In this document: one piece after another, positions 17,837-26,357 of the stretch
How the letters are laid out: the number at the start of each line of letters is the position of its first letter
Numbering within the stretch: position 1 is the stretch's first letter
Source: Candidatus Limnocylindrales bacterium
Lineage (GTDB): Bacteria; Desulfobacterota; Binatia; UBA1149; CAITLU01
DNA length: 64,000 nt
Direction: 5' to 3'
Assembly (NCBI GenBank): GCA_035626395.1
Contig: DASPNR010000042.1
Location: 784,484-848,483, forward strand
Notes under the pieces: generated by a model
Seen by the model: the letters and a program-made list of their open reading frames with translations, nothing else
Databases searched by the model: none
What the model was told of the DNA's origin: nothing
Made by a program: the position numbers and the translations under genes

Positions 17837-20621
17837 GGCTCTTCTTCGCTACCGCGTGGACCTTGGGAGGCTTGAACGCATCATCGAGGATCTGACGCAG
17901 CTCGGCCTGGTGGATCTTGTAGGAGCCCGTGGCCGGGCTGGAGGCCGCGTCGCGGCCGACATACGTCAGCGTGCGTCCATCGTCGAAGATCATGTGGTTG
18001 CGATCGGAGATGAACCTCCACGCGCCCATGTTCTTCGGCTCCTCCTGCACCCAGTAGACCTCGGCGTCGGTCGGGTAGGTAGCCAGAACGCCCTGCAGGT
18101 CGGCGAGCGGGAACGGATACAGCTGCTCGAGACGCACGATGGCGACGTCGTGGATGTTGCGCTCGCGGCGAGCGACGATCAGGTCGTAGTAGACCTTGCC
18201 GCTGCACAGCAGCAGCCGCCGCACGTGCTTCCTGTCGACGTCATCGACCTCGTCGAGCACGCAGCGGAAGTCGTAGTCGGTGAACTCCTCGATCGTCGAG
18301 AAGCACAGCTTGTTCCGCAGCATGCTCTTGGGGCTCATGATGACGAGCGGCTTGCGGAAGTTGCGCTTCATCTGCCGGCGCACGACGTGGAACAGCTGCG
18401 CCGGATTGGTCATGCTGCAGACCTGCATGTTGCCTTCGGCGCAGAGGGTCAGGAAGCGTTCGAGGCGCGCGCTGGAGTGCTCGGGGCCCTGGCCCTCGTA
18501 GCCGTGCGGCAGCAGCATCACCAGGCCATTCATGCGCTGCCACTTGCTCTCGGCGCTGACCACGAACTGGTCGATGATCACCTGCGCGCCGTTGGCGAAG
18601 TCGCCGAACTGGGCTTCCCAGATCACCAGGTTCCTCGGATCGGCCGAGCTGTAGCCGTACTCGAAGCCGAGCACCCCCGCCTCCGAGAGATTGCTGTCGA
18701 TGCAGTAGAAGCGCCCCTGGCTCTCGCTCATGGCATCGAGCGGAACGTAGGTCGCGTCGGTGTTCACGTCGTGCAGCACGGCGTGGCGGTGGCTGAAGGT
18801 GCCGCGGCCGCTGTCCTGTCCGCTGACGCGCACGGTGACGCCTTCGAGCAGAAGCGTGCCGAGGCCGAGCATCTCGGCGCAGCCCCAGTCGATGTGTCCG
18901 CCGGGCGAGAGCATCTGCGCGCGCTCGGCGTAGAGGCGCTTGACCTTGGGGTGGGGCGTGAAGCCTTCGGGCAGCTTGCGCAGGCGCTCGACGACCTCGT
19001 GAAGCTGCTCCGCGGACACTCGCGTCGTCGCGCCCCAGTCGTCTCCGGCCCATGTCATCCCGGCCCAGGCGCCGCCGAACGAGAAGACCTGCTGCTTGGG
19101 CATGAAGTCGCGCGCGTACTCGAGCGCGCGCTCCATCTCCTCCTCGATGCCCGATTGCAGATCGTCGGCGTCCTGCTGCGAGATCTGTCCCTGCGCGATC
19201 AGCCGGTCGGCATACAGCCTGGACACCACCGGCAGCGCCGCGATCTTCTTGTACATGAGCGGCTGCGTGAAGGTGGGATCGTCGAGCTCGTTGTGGCCGT
19301 GGCGGCGATAGCAGACGAGGTCGATCATCACGTCCTCGCGGAAGTGGGCGCGGAACTGCGCCGCCAGCCGCGCGGCCTGCACGACGGCCTCGGGATCGTC
19401 GGCGTTGACGTGGAACACCGGCGCCTGCACGAGCTTGGCGATCTCGGTGGGGTAGCGCGTGAAGCGATAGTCGGACGGTGAGGTGGTGAAGCCGACCTGG
19501 TTGTTGACGACGATGTGGATGGTGCCGCCGGTGCTGTAGCCGCGCAGCTCGGACAGCGCCAGCGTCTCCATGACGATTCCCTGGCCCATGAAGGCGGCAT
19601 CGCCGTGCATGAGCACGGGCATGACGAGGCGCTTCTCGCGGTCGTTCAGGTAGTGCTGCTTGGCGGCGACGATGCCTTCGGCCACCGGATTGATGGCTTC
19701 GAGGTGGCTCGGATTGAACAGCAGCGACAGATGCACGTTGTCGCCGCGCCCGGTCTTGTAGTCGCGCGAATAGCCGAGGTGGTATTTGACGTCGCCGTCG
19801 CCCTGGATGCTGTCGGGCAGGAAGTTCCCCTCGAACTCCGAGAAGATCATCTCGTAGGGCTTGGCCAAAATGTGCGCCAGGACGTTGAGGCGGCCGCGGT
19901 GGGGCATGCCCATGACGATCTCGCGCACCCCGTGGTCGCCGGCGGTCTCGACCATCTGATGGAGAAGGGCGATGAGCGACTCGCCGCCTTCGAGCGAGAA
20001 GCGCTTGTTGCCGACGTACTTCTTGTGGAGGAACTGCTCGAACATGTTCGCGCGCAGCAGGTCCTCGAGGATCACCTTGCGCCCGGCGGCATCCAGCGGA
20101 GGGCGGTTCAGCGTCGGCTCGATCTGGTCCTGGAGCCACTGACGCTGCTCCTTGCTCTGGATGTACATGTACTCGACGGCGATGGTGCCGCTGTACGTGG
20201 TGCGCAGCAGGTCGAGCAGGTCGCCGAGCTTGCACGGGCCGTTGCGCTTGAAGCTCGGGCACTCGACGACGCGCTCGCGGTCGTCCTCGGACAGACCGAA
20301 CTGCGACAGCTCCAGCAGCGGATGGCTGGTCTGGTTGCCGCCGAGGGGATCCAGGTTCGCGATCAGGTGGCCGAGATCGCGGTACGAGTGAATGAGGTCA
20401 GCGACCCCTTCGATGAAAGCCGCGCCCCCGGCGGCGGCAGAAGGGCCGGCGGCAGCCGTGATCGGACGAGCGGTTCCGGCCTTGCCGTTGAGGGCGAGCT
20501 CGAAGCCCGAAAAGAAGTGCCGCCAGTCCTCGGAGACCGAGCCGGGCTCGGAGAGGTACTTTCGATACAGCGAGTCGACGTAGTCGGCGTTGGAGATGTT
20601 GGCGAAATCGGGCTTGCTCAT
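17826..20621 (-). CDS. sucA: 2-oxoglutarate dehydrogenase E1 component
   Basis: A 931-residue thiamine diphosphate enzyme of normal length for the family. The N-terminal DYVDSLYRKYLSEPGSVSEDWRHFF is the E2-contact segment, here split over the window's first 35 residues. MPHRGRLNVLA, GDAAFMGQGIVMETL and NNQVGFTTSP form the ThDP and active-site region, and the C-terminal half has AQFGDFANGAQVIIDQF and LPHGYEGQGPEHSSAR. It decarboxylates 2-oxoglutarate and loads succinyl groups onto SucB. It is the first gene of sucA-sucB-lpd. No sucCD genes are nearby. Confidence 0.97.
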   Translation of the reverse strand: MSKPDFANISNADYVDSLYRKYLSEPGSVSEDWRHFFSGFELALNGKAGTARPITAAAGPSAAAGGAAFIEGVADLIHSYRDLGHLIANLDPLGGNQTSHPLLELSQFGLSEDDRERVVECPSFKRNGPCKLGDLLDLLRTTYSGTIAVEYMYIQSKEQRQWLQDQIEPTLNRPPLDAAGRKVILEDLLRANMFEQFLHKKYVGNKRFSLEGGESLIALLHQMVETAGDHGVREIVMGMPHRGRLNVLAHILAKPYEMIFSEFEGNFLPDSIQGDGDVKYHLGYSRDYKTGRGDNVHLSLLFNPSHLEAINPVAEGIVAAKQHYLNDREKRLVMPVLMHGDAAFMGQGIVMETLALSELRGYSTGGTIHIVVNNQVGFTTSPSDYRFTRYPTEIAKLVQAPVFHVNADDPEAVVQAARLAAQFRAHFREDVMIDLVCYRRHGHNELDDPTFTQPLMYKKIAALPVVSRLYADRLIAQGQISQQDADDLQSGIEEEMERALEYARDFMPKQQVFSFGGAWAGMTWAGDDWGATTRVSAEQLHEVVERLRKLPEGFTPHPKVKRLYAERAQMLSPGGHIDWGCAEMLGLGTLLLEGVTVRVSGQDSGRGTFSHRHAVLHDVNTDATYVPLDAMSESQGRFYCIDSNLSEAGVLGFEYGYSSADPRNLVIWEAQFGDFANGAQVIIDQFVVSAESKWQRMNGLVMLLPHGYEGQGPEHSSARLERFLTLCAEGNMQVCSMTNPAQLFHVVRRQMKRNFRKPLVIMSPKSMLRNKLCFSTIEEFTDYDFRCVLDEVDDVDRKHVRRLLLCSGKVYYDLIVARRERNIHDVAIVRLEQLYPFPLADLQGVLATYPTDAEVYWVQEEPKNMGAWRFISDRNHMIFDDGRTLTYVGRDAASSPATGSYKIHQAELRQILDDAFKPPKVHAVAKKSHAG

Positions 20622-20948
20622 CGACTTGATCTGCCCCGCCTATCACAGGCGCTTCCCGGGGGAAATTTCTCGTTCGTTATTACTGAGTTGGAATCAGCAG
20701 AGGCCGACGTCGAGGAAGGCGGGACGAGCAGGATCTGCTGTATGCCGCATTGTAGCCGCCGGCGGGTCGCGCGTGCGAGCGCCGCCGCAGCTTTCGTTGC
20801 GGCGATGTGCACGGGTTGCTACAGCGTCAGCGGCCCGATCGCAGTCGGCCGCGCTCGCAATTAGGGTCTCTTACGCCGATGCCAGCGAGGGCTAATCCGA
20901 GCCCGTGCTGGTGCCTGCGCCAGTGCGGAGAGCGAGGGAGGTGCTGCC
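20622..20948. other. Intergenic region upstream of sucA; one doubtful small lipoprotein-like frame
   Basis: About 330 bp between the divergent sucA and a small + strand gene. An open frame at 20742-20864 would give 40 residues with a basic start, a short Ala-rich hydrophobic stretch and MCTGCYSVSG. This looks like a lipobox, but the residue three before the Cys is unusual and only 15 residues follow it. I see no ribosome-binding site for it. An AT-richer patch at 20670-20690 may hold the sucA promoter. No other structure was seen. Confidence 0.35.
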
Positions 20949-21209
20949 ATGCAGATGATGACACGCGCAGAGCTCGCGGCGATTCGGGCCAGGCTGGCCC
21001 GGGAGCCGGCAGCCGTCGGCAACGATCGGGAGCTCATCACGCGCCTCATTGCGCAGAGCGAATATGCCCTCGACTGCGCGGCGTTGCTGGAGGAGGCCCG
21101 CAGCACTCCCGCCGAGCCGTACAGCGACGCCTGCGCGCTGGTGGCGCGCATCAACGACGGCTTCAACGAGATCTGGAACCGTTACCGCTATCTAGGGGCG
21201 CGCGGCTGA
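20949..21209 (+). CDS. Small hypothetical protein
   Basis: An 86-residue soluble, mostly helical protein preceded by a good ribosome-binding site (GGGAGG, about 8 bases before the ATG), which is the main reason to accept it. The sequence (MTRAELAAIRARL..., ALLEEARSTPAEPYS, RINDGFNEIWNRY) has charged amphipathic helices, one Cys and no membrane segment or signal. No family was recognised. It is isolated between sucA (divergent) and a secreted dockerin-like gene. Confidence 0.55.
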   Translation: MQMMTRAELAAIRARLAREPAAVGNDRELITRLIAQSEYALDCAALLEEARSTPAEPYSDACALVARINDGFNEIWNRYRYLGARG

Positions 21210-21347
21210 CCGCGCCACCGCCTCGGAGGTGCGGTCGAGGCGGGCTCGCGTGCGCCCAGCGCAGCGGGCTGCGGAGCCTTTGTTGCCTGCAATCGAGATG
21301 GAGGGTTTGTGGCCCGCAGGGGAAGTGGCAAACTTGCCGTCTGGAGC

Positions 21348-21914
21348 ATGCGCATGAACGGACCCACCTGGCACCGAGCCATCCTTACCCTGGCTGCGGC
21401 AGCGGCCCTTGCGCTGGTGTCGTCGGCCCACCACGCGCTGGCGGCCAAGGGCGACTGCAGTCAGCCCGTCACCAACGGCTCGACCCCCACGGCCAGCGAC
21501 TGCGCCTACATCCTTCGCGCAGCCGTCGGGCTGGAGACCTGCGAGCTGTGCGTCTGCGACGTCAACGGCTCCCAGTCCCGAACCGCGGCCGACGCGCTGA
21601 CGTGTCTGAAGAAGGCCGTTGGACAGAACGTGAACCTGAACTGCCCGTCCTGCGACGGCATCACCACGACGACGAACACGACGCTGTCGACGTCGACCAG
21701 CTCCTCGACATCCACCTCCACCAGCTCGACGACCACCACCATGGCCGTGCTGTGCGACAACAATGCGGACTGCGCCGGGCTGCCAGCCGCGTTCCGATGC
21801 AATCCCAACAACGGTTTTTGCGAGAAGCCTTGCGACAAGGACGCCGACTGCAGGGACTTCTACGAGTGCAACGAGAACACGCACTATTGCCAGCAGCCCG
21901 CGCTGCTGTTCTGA
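21348..21914 (+). CDS. Secreted protein with dockerin-like repeats, Ser/Thr linker and Cys-rich tail
   Basis: A 188-residue protein with a signal peptide (ILTLAAAAALALVSSAHHALA). Residues ~35-100 contain a paired dockerin-like pattern: DCAYILRAAVGLETC, then CDVNGSQSRTAADALTCLKKAVG, with the DVNG.....ADAL calcium-loop spacing. A ~35-residue Ser/Thr linker follows, then a tail with CDNNADCAGLP, CNPNNGFCEKPCDKDADC and CNENTHYC. Dockerin modules usually bind cohesins or act as calcium-stabilised surface modules. No cohesin is visible in this window. GTG at 21309 is an alternative start; 21348 is preferred because it places the signal peptide correctly. Confidence 0.75.
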   Translation: MRMNGPTWHRAILTLAAAAALALVSSAHHALAAKGDCSQPVTNGSTPTASDCAYILRAAVGLETCELCVCDVNGSQSRTAADALTCLKKAVGQNVNLNCPSCDGITTTTNTTLSTSTSSSTSTSTSSTTTTMAVLCDNNADCAGLPAAFRCNPNNGFCEKPCDKDADCRDFYECNENTHYCQQPALLF

Positions 21915-21974
21915 AGCTGCCCTTGCGCATGGCGGCGCGCTCGCGGCGGCAGCCGGCCGTCGGCTGCGGCTGAC

Positions 21975-22976
21975 GTGCCGGCAGTGCCTTGCTCGGTGCA
22001 GGCGGCAACGGCCGGCCTGCCCCTGATCGGCACAGCCGGATCCTGTTCGGCCATCGTGGCCATCGAGCTGGCCAGCCCGTGGGCGCCGCGACTGAAGGGG
22101 TCGGCATCCAGCGACCCGGGCCTCGACGCTGCCCTGGAGCGCATCGGCGATCGAACCTCCTCCCTTCGGGTCCTGTTCTACGACGGCGACGGCCGCAGCG
22201 AGGACGGCCTGCATCGCGTCCTGCTGTTCGACCGCGGCAGCGGCGCCTTCGGCGGTTTCACCCGGCGCGAGATCGCGGCCCCGCGCGCCGAGCTGGCGCA
22301 GGTCATCGACGCGATCGACTTCGATCCGGACGGCCGCGTCGTCGCTGCGCCGCGGCTGGCCGCGCACCCGCTGCACGGGCCGCGTGAGCAGGGACGCGAC
22401 ATCTTCGTCTGCACCCACGGCAGCCGCGATGCGTGCTGCGGCAAGATGGGCTTTCCGCTCTACCGCCATCTCTGCGAGCGCATGGCGGCGCCGGGCGTGC
22501 GGCTGTGGCGCTGCAGCCACCTCGGCGGCCACCGTTTCGCTCCCACGCTCCTCGATCTGCCGAGCGGGCGCCTGTTCGGGCACCTGCGCTTCGAGGACGC
22601 CGAGTGGCTGCACGACGGTGATGCCGGCAGCGACCGCATCCGCAAGCACTACCGCGGGCTGTGCGCGCTGCCGGCGCCGGCGCAGGTGCTGGAGCGCAGG
22701 ATGTGGGAGCGCCACGGCCTGCGCTGGCTGGACGCGCGGCTCCTGTGGCGCTGCGAAGAGGAAGGCGATCACGCGAGCGTCGAGCTGTCCGCGTTCTGGC
22801 AGGATGGGGCGCAGTCGCAGTGCCGCGGGGAGGTGCAACGGCGCGGGGGTGGCATGCAGCTGGTGGCGGAGAGCTGCGGCCGCGATCCCGAGCCGCCGTA
22901 TTCGTGGGAGCTCACATCCTGGAGCGAGAGCCGCCGCTTAGGCGAGCTTGCGGGCGAGAAACAGCGCGAGCAGTAG
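21975..22976 (+). CDS. Sucrase/ferredoxin-like family protein (thioredoxin-fold, Fe-S type)
   Basis: A 333-residue protein whose centre has the family's signature: DIFVCTHGSRDACCGKMGFP, followed by WRCSHLGGHRFAPTLLDLPS and GHLRFEDAEW. The Cys residues in CTHGSRDACC and the His-rich CSHLGGHRF block are thought to hold an iron-sulfur cluster in a thioredoxin-like fold. The N-terminal half includes APWAPRL-like CGxWxP variation (SPWAPRLKG). The physiological role is not established for this family. The GTG start lacks a good ribosome-binding site, so the true start could be slightly downstream. Its 3' end overlaps a possible antisense small membrane protein. Confidence 0.75.
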   Translation: MPAVPCSVQAATAGLPLIGTAGSCSAIVAIELASPWAPRLKGSASSDPGLDAALERIGDRTSSLRVLFYDGDGRSEDGLHRVLLFDRGSGAFGGFTRREIAAPRAELAQVIDAIDFDPDGRVVAAPRLAAHPLHGPREQGRDIFVCTHGSRDACCGKMGFPLYRHLCERMAAPGVRLWRCSHLGGHRFAPTLLDLPSGRLFGHLRFEDAEWLHDGDAGSDRIRKHYRGLCALPAPAQVLERRMWERHGLRWLDARLLWRCEEEGDHASVELSAFWQDGAQSQCRGEVQRRGGGMQLVAESCGRDPEPPYSWELTSWSESRRLGELAGEKQREQ

Positions 22977-23024
22977 AACCGTAGAAGCGACGATGAGGAC
23001 GATGAGACGATTGCGAGAATCCAT
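22938..23024 (-). CDS. Possible 28-residue single-pass membrane protein
   Basis: An open frame starting ATG at 23024 and ending TAA at 22938 would give MDSRNRL, then an uninterrupted hydrophobic helix (IVLIVASTVLLLALFL), then ARKLA. The positive charges on both sides and the 16-18 residue hydrophobic core are typical of small bacterial membrane proteins. A G-rich stretch lies about 10 bases upstream of the ATG. It overlaps the 3' end of the sucrase/ferredoxin-like gene by 39 bp on the opposite strand. No family was recognised, and it could be chance. Confidence 0.35.
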   Translation of the reverse strand: MDSRNRLIVLIVASTVLLLALFLARKLA

Positions 23025-23090
23025 GCTGGTGCCCCCGTGCCGTCATGACCGCTGGGACGAACAGCGTCAACCCGGTCACACTCTGCAACC

Positions 23091-24350
23091 ATGCGCACGA
23101 TGGTGAGCATCCGGCCCTATCTGATCGCGGCGGCGCTCGTGTATCTGGTGGGCACGCCGTTCGCGCTCGACGGCGAGCGCCTGGACCTGGACGATCGGGT
23201 GCGCCAGGGCGTGCCGGGACGGTTCGTGAAGCTGTCGGCCGGCCACACCCGCTACGATCTGCTCGGCCCACAGCCTTCGCAGGTCGTCGTGCTGGTGCAC
23301 GGCTTCACCTCTCCGTCCTATGTCTGGGGCGAGATTCCCGGACGGCTTCGCGACGCGGGCTATCGCACGCTCGTCTACGACCTGTACGGCCGCGGCTTTT
23401 CCGACCGTCCCGACGTCGATTACGACCTCGATCTGTATGACCGACAGCTCGAGGAGCTGCTGGCGAAGCTCGAGCTGAGCGAGAGGGTCCATCTGGTCGG
23501 GCTGTCGATGGGCGGCGTCATCGCCAGCGAATTCGCGCTGCGGCACGGCGACCGAGTCGCTTCGCTGACCCTGATCGATCCGGCAGGCTTTGGCGTGGAT
23601 GTTCCCGTGCAGGCACGGCTGCTGGCGCTGCCGCTGGTGGGCGAGTACGTGCTGCGAGCCTTCGGCGACGGCGTGCTGATGTCCGGCAACGAGCGCGGGG
23701 TGCACGACCAGTCGCTGGTTCCGGACCTGCAGGCCAGGTTTGCACCGCAGCTCGCCTACCGCGGCTACAAGCGCGCGATCCTTTCATCGATGCGGCACAT
23801 GCCGCTGTCGGACTTCCGCGAGCGATACCGGGAGCTCGGTCACGGCGCGCTGCCGGTGCAGATCTTCTGGGGACGCCAGGACCGCGTCACGCCTTTCGAG
23901 GGCGCCGAGGTTGCGGCCACGCTGCTGCCGAAAGCGCATGTGCATCCGGTCGAGGAGGCGGGGCATCTGCCGCATTACGAGAAGCCCGACGCCGTCGCGC
24001 CGCGCCTGCTCGCGTTTCTGGCCGCCAATCCTGCGCCGGCTCAGCAGGGCGTCGCGCTGCAGGGAATGTGCGGGACGACCGGCGCGCACGTGCACACGGC
24101 ACAGGGCGATGCGCACGTGGCCGTGCACTCGGATGCAGCTGCAGGCGACGGCAAGGCTTCCGAGACAGGCGAGGGCGCGGAGACGAAGCGAGGTGCGCAG
24201 CGCGGCGCCGCGTCCGCGGAGCGCAGGGCGGCGCGACCGCCGCAGCAAGAGAAGGATTGCCGCGAGTGCGACCCGCGCAAGCGCGACCGGATGCCTACGG
24301 CGGAGGAGCGCGCAAGGCGGCGAGCTCCTTCTCGGCCGCCTGCCGAATAG
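23091..24350 (+). CDS. Alpha/beta-fold hydrolase with charged C-terminal extension
   Basis: A 419-residue protein with one N-terminal hydrophobic segment (YLIAAALVYLVGTPFAL, a signal or anchor). It has a complete alpha/beta hydrolase core: oxyanion region LVHGFTSPSYVW, nucleophile elbow VGLSMGG (Ser139), acid in WGRQDRV (Asp264) and base in EEAGHLPHYE (His292). The substrate could be an ester or epoxide-type compound. The last ~100 residues are Ala/Arg/Glu-rich and unlike the fold, and their final 56 bp overlap the convergent gene, so the extension may be a read-through artefact of a lost stop. Confidence 0.8.
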   Translation: MRTMVSIRPYLIAAALVYLVGTPFALDGERLDLDDRVRQGVPGRFVKLSAGHTRYDLLGPQPSQVVVLVHGFTSPSYVWGEIPGRLRDAGYRTLVYDLYGRGFSDRPDVDYDLDLYDRQLEELLAKLELSERVHLVGLSMGGVIASEFALRHGDRVASLTLIDPAGFGVDVPVQARLLALPLVGEYVLRAFGDGVLMSGNERGVHDQSLVPDLQARFAPQLAYRGYKRAILSSMRHMPLSDFRERYRELGHGALPVQIFWGRQDRVTPFEGAEVAATLLPKAHVHPVEEAGHLPHYEKPDAVAPRLLAFLAANPAPAQQGVALQGMCGTTGAHVHTAQGDAHVAVHSDAAAGDGKASETGEGAETKRGAQRGAASAERRAARPPQQEKDCRECDPRKRDRMPTAEERARRRAPSRPPAE

Positions 24351-25044
24351 AGGCGCTCTGCAGCTCGCGCAGGTCGCGCACCTTGACCTCGGCCGGAACG
24401 GTGAAGACGTCCTCGGGGATCGGCGCGGCCGTATCGACCTGCGTCGCGACCGTTTCCACTCGGATCGTCCCCTGGATTCCCTCCGACTTGAGGAGGATGT
24501 TCGTGCCTTCGATGTAGTGGCTGGTGATGCCGGCGATCTCGACGACGTCGCAGTCGTAGCCGAGAAACTTGTCTTTGGTCGAGACCGGCTCCGGCCGCCC
24601 GCGCAGGGCAGGGAAGCGGTTGCGGATATCGGCGGCGGCATTCATCACCGCCTTCTTGTCCGCGTCGCCGAGCGTGTTGTAGCCGTCGATCAGCGTGGCC
24701 AGCTTGTTGGGCGCGCGCAGCGCGGTTCTGGTCCCCATCTCGATGCGCGTGATTTCGGAAGGGGTGGAGATCTCGATGGTGTGCCGCTCCCCCGGCGTTG
24801 CCGAGTCGGCCGACTGCGAGCGCGTCACGGTGACCCGCTCGTCGCCGCGCGCCCGCAGATACATCACCTTCGTGCCGGGATCCTTGCCCTTCATCTCGTA
24901 ACGAATGATGGCCGTCTCGAACGGGACGCGCTGGTTCCACGGGTGCGCCGCGGTTTCGGCGACGGCTTCGATGGCGCCTGTAACCAGCAGTGCGGCGCAG
25001 AGCGCGCCGATGTGGAGGCAGCGGGGACGACTGGACTGGTTCAT
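24295..25044 (-). CDS. Secreted hypothetical protein, possible outer-membrane-lipoprotein-like beta domain
   Basis: A 249-residue protein starting at 25044 with a signal peptide (HIGALCAALLVTGAIEAVAE). The mature part is rich in beta-forming segments (FETAIIRYEMKGKDPGTKVMYL, HTIEISTPSEITRIEM, KFLGYDCDVVEI, GTNILLKSEG) and ends in a short helical tail. The pattern (x-Y-x2-G-K...V.YL..RGD...V and FLGYDCDVVEI) resembles periplasmic or LolA-like proteins, but I do not assign a family. It converges with and overlaps the alpha/beta hydrolase gene by 56 bp. The in-frame region upstream of 25044 runs through the tRNA-His locus and is not coding. Confidence 0.65.
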   Translation of the reverse strand: MNQSSRPRCLHIGALCAALLVTGAIEAVAETAAHPWNQRVPFETAIIRYEMKGKDPGTKVMYLRARGDERVTVTRSQSADSATPGERHTIEISTPSEITRIEMGTRTALRAPNKLATLIDGYNTLGDADKKAVMNAAADIRNRFPALRGRPEPVSTKDKFLGYDCDVVEIAGITSHYIEGTNILLKSEGIQGTIRVETVATQVDTAAPIPEDVFTVPAEVKVRDLRELQSASIRQAAEKELAALRAPPP

Positions 25045-25144
25045 GTTTCTCGTTGGACTCCGGCCTGGGATTTTCTTATCTACCCATGTTTCCGGCCGGG
25101 TCGAGCTTCCGCATGGCATCATGCGTTGCGGATGCGATCTGTGC

Positions 25145-25221
25145 GGTGGGCGTAGCTCAGGTGGTAGAGCCCCGGGTTGTGGTCCCGGTTGTCGTGGGTT
25201 CGAGTCCCATCGCCCACCCCA
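25145..25221 (+). tRNA. tRNA-His (GTG anticodon)
   Basis: A cloverleaf is readable by eye. The acceptor stem GTGGGCG (25146-25152) pairs with CGCCCAC (25211-25217). The extra G at position -1 (25145) faces a C discriminator, the hallmark of tRNA-His. The D arm is AGCTCAGGTGGTAGAGC, the anticodon loop is TTGTGGT with GTG, the T arm is GTGGGTTCGAGTCCCAT, and the 3' CCA is encoded. Confidence 0.97.
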
Positions 25222-25415
25222 CTTCTTTCGCGGGAATGGCCAACCGTCGCAGCCAGGCTGTTGCGGCCGTGTCGGGGCAGCCCTCGGCGCCGAATGCCGC
25301 GACTGCAATCGCCGCCGCGGTTGACCCGCTGGTCGGCGCGGCATTCGCGGCGCGAAGATCTAGCCACATGGCCCTTTGCCCTACCGTGACGCGTAGGGTA
25401 GCAGGGCCGACTCGT

Positions 25416-25491
<76 letters not shown>

Positions 25492-25515
25492 CACTCCTTC
25501 CTTCCCAGCCGCTGA

Positions 25516-26196
25516 TCAATTCACCTTGATCAGCTCGACCTCGAAGATCAGCGTCGCGTTCGGCGGGATCGCACCGGGCGCGCCGCGCTCGCCGTACGCA
25601 AGCTCGGGCGGAATGGTGAAGCGGTACTTCGAGCCTTCGCTCATCAGCTGCACGCCTTCGGTCCATCCCTTGATGACGCGGTTGAGCGGAAACGTTGCGG
25701 GCTGGCCGCGCTTGTAGGAGCTGTCGAACTCCTTGCCGTCGGTGAGCGTGCCCTTGTAGTGCACGGTGACGTTGCTGGTGGCGGTGGGCTTGGCGCCCGT
25801 GCCTTCCTTCAGAACCTCGTACTTCAGGCCGCTCGGCGTCGTCGTCACTTTTCCGCTCTCCGTTCCGGCAGCGGCCGTGCCCGCCGCCGCGTTGCTGGCT
25901 GCTGGATTGTTCGCGGCGACCTCGGCGGGCGCCGCGGTGGCCGGGTCGTTCTTGTCGGCGGTGGCCGATGCGGCCGTTGCGGGCTTCGCCATCTCGGCCG
26001 CCGAGGTTGCCGGCTTGGTGGCCGGCGCCGCGCCGGTGGCCGGCTTGGCGGCATCGGCACCGGCCTGCGCCGCTGCTGCCGATGCGGCCTTGTCGGGCTT
26101 GGCCGCGTTCTGGTCGTGGCCGGCATCGTCGCCGTTGCAGGCGGCGGTGGTAATCATCAGCAGCGCGAAGGCGGCACCGTGCAGAAGGATGTTCAT
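25516..26196 (-). CDS. FKBP-type peptidyl-prolyl cis-trans isomerase lipoprotein
   Basis: A 226-residue protein starting at 26196 behind an AGGAG site. A lipoprotein signal (FALLMITTAAC) gives a lipidated Cys20. Residues ~25-120 are a very Ala/Pro/Lys-rich linker that probably spans the periplasm. The C-terminal ~105 residues are an FKBP domain with GTGAKPTATSNVTVHYKGTL, FDSSYKRGQPATFPLN, VIKGWTEGVQLM and the IPPELAYGERGAPGAIPPNA active-site block. It would catalyse proline isomerisation and act as a folding helper in the periplasm. This fits a genome with many secreted disulfide-rich proteins. Confidence 0.92.
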   Translation of the reverse strand: MNILLHGAAFALLMITTAACNGDDAGHDQNAAKPDKAASAAAAQAGADAAKPATGAAPATKPATSAAEMAKPATAASATADKNDPATAAPAEVAANNPAASNAAAGTAAAGTESGKVTTTPSGLKYEVLKEGTGAKPTATSNVTVHYKGTLTDGKEFDSSYKRGQPATFPLNRVIKGWTEGVQLMSEGSKYRFTIPPELAYGERGAPGAIPPNATLIFEVELIKVN

Positions 26197-26357
26197 GAGA
26201 GATGCTCCTGGGCTGACGTTGGAGACGCTGGGGACGACTCCATCCCTAGCCGCGAACATGGCCGCAGTCCAGGCGATTGGCAGGCTTCCGGTGCCGGCGT
26301 ATCAAGGCACGCCGGCAGCCATCGCGCACGCGTGTCGCTGGTGGGGAGAAACGAGCG

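Noticed and set aside
17310..19481. Very long open frame antisense to sucA
   Set aside because: The opposite strand encodes an unmistakable 2-oxoglutarate dehydrogenase E1, and the antisense product has no recognisable motif. High GC at third positions makes such frames common here.
20742..20864. 40-codon lipoprotein-like frame upstream of sucA
   Set aside because: The lipobox is irregular, no ribosome-binding site is seen, and only 15 residues would follow the Cys. Left as a note in the gap entry.
25222..25415. Third tRNA between tRNA-His and tRNA-Lys
   Set aside because: No acceptor stem or T-loop GTTCRANTC pattern was found in the gap.
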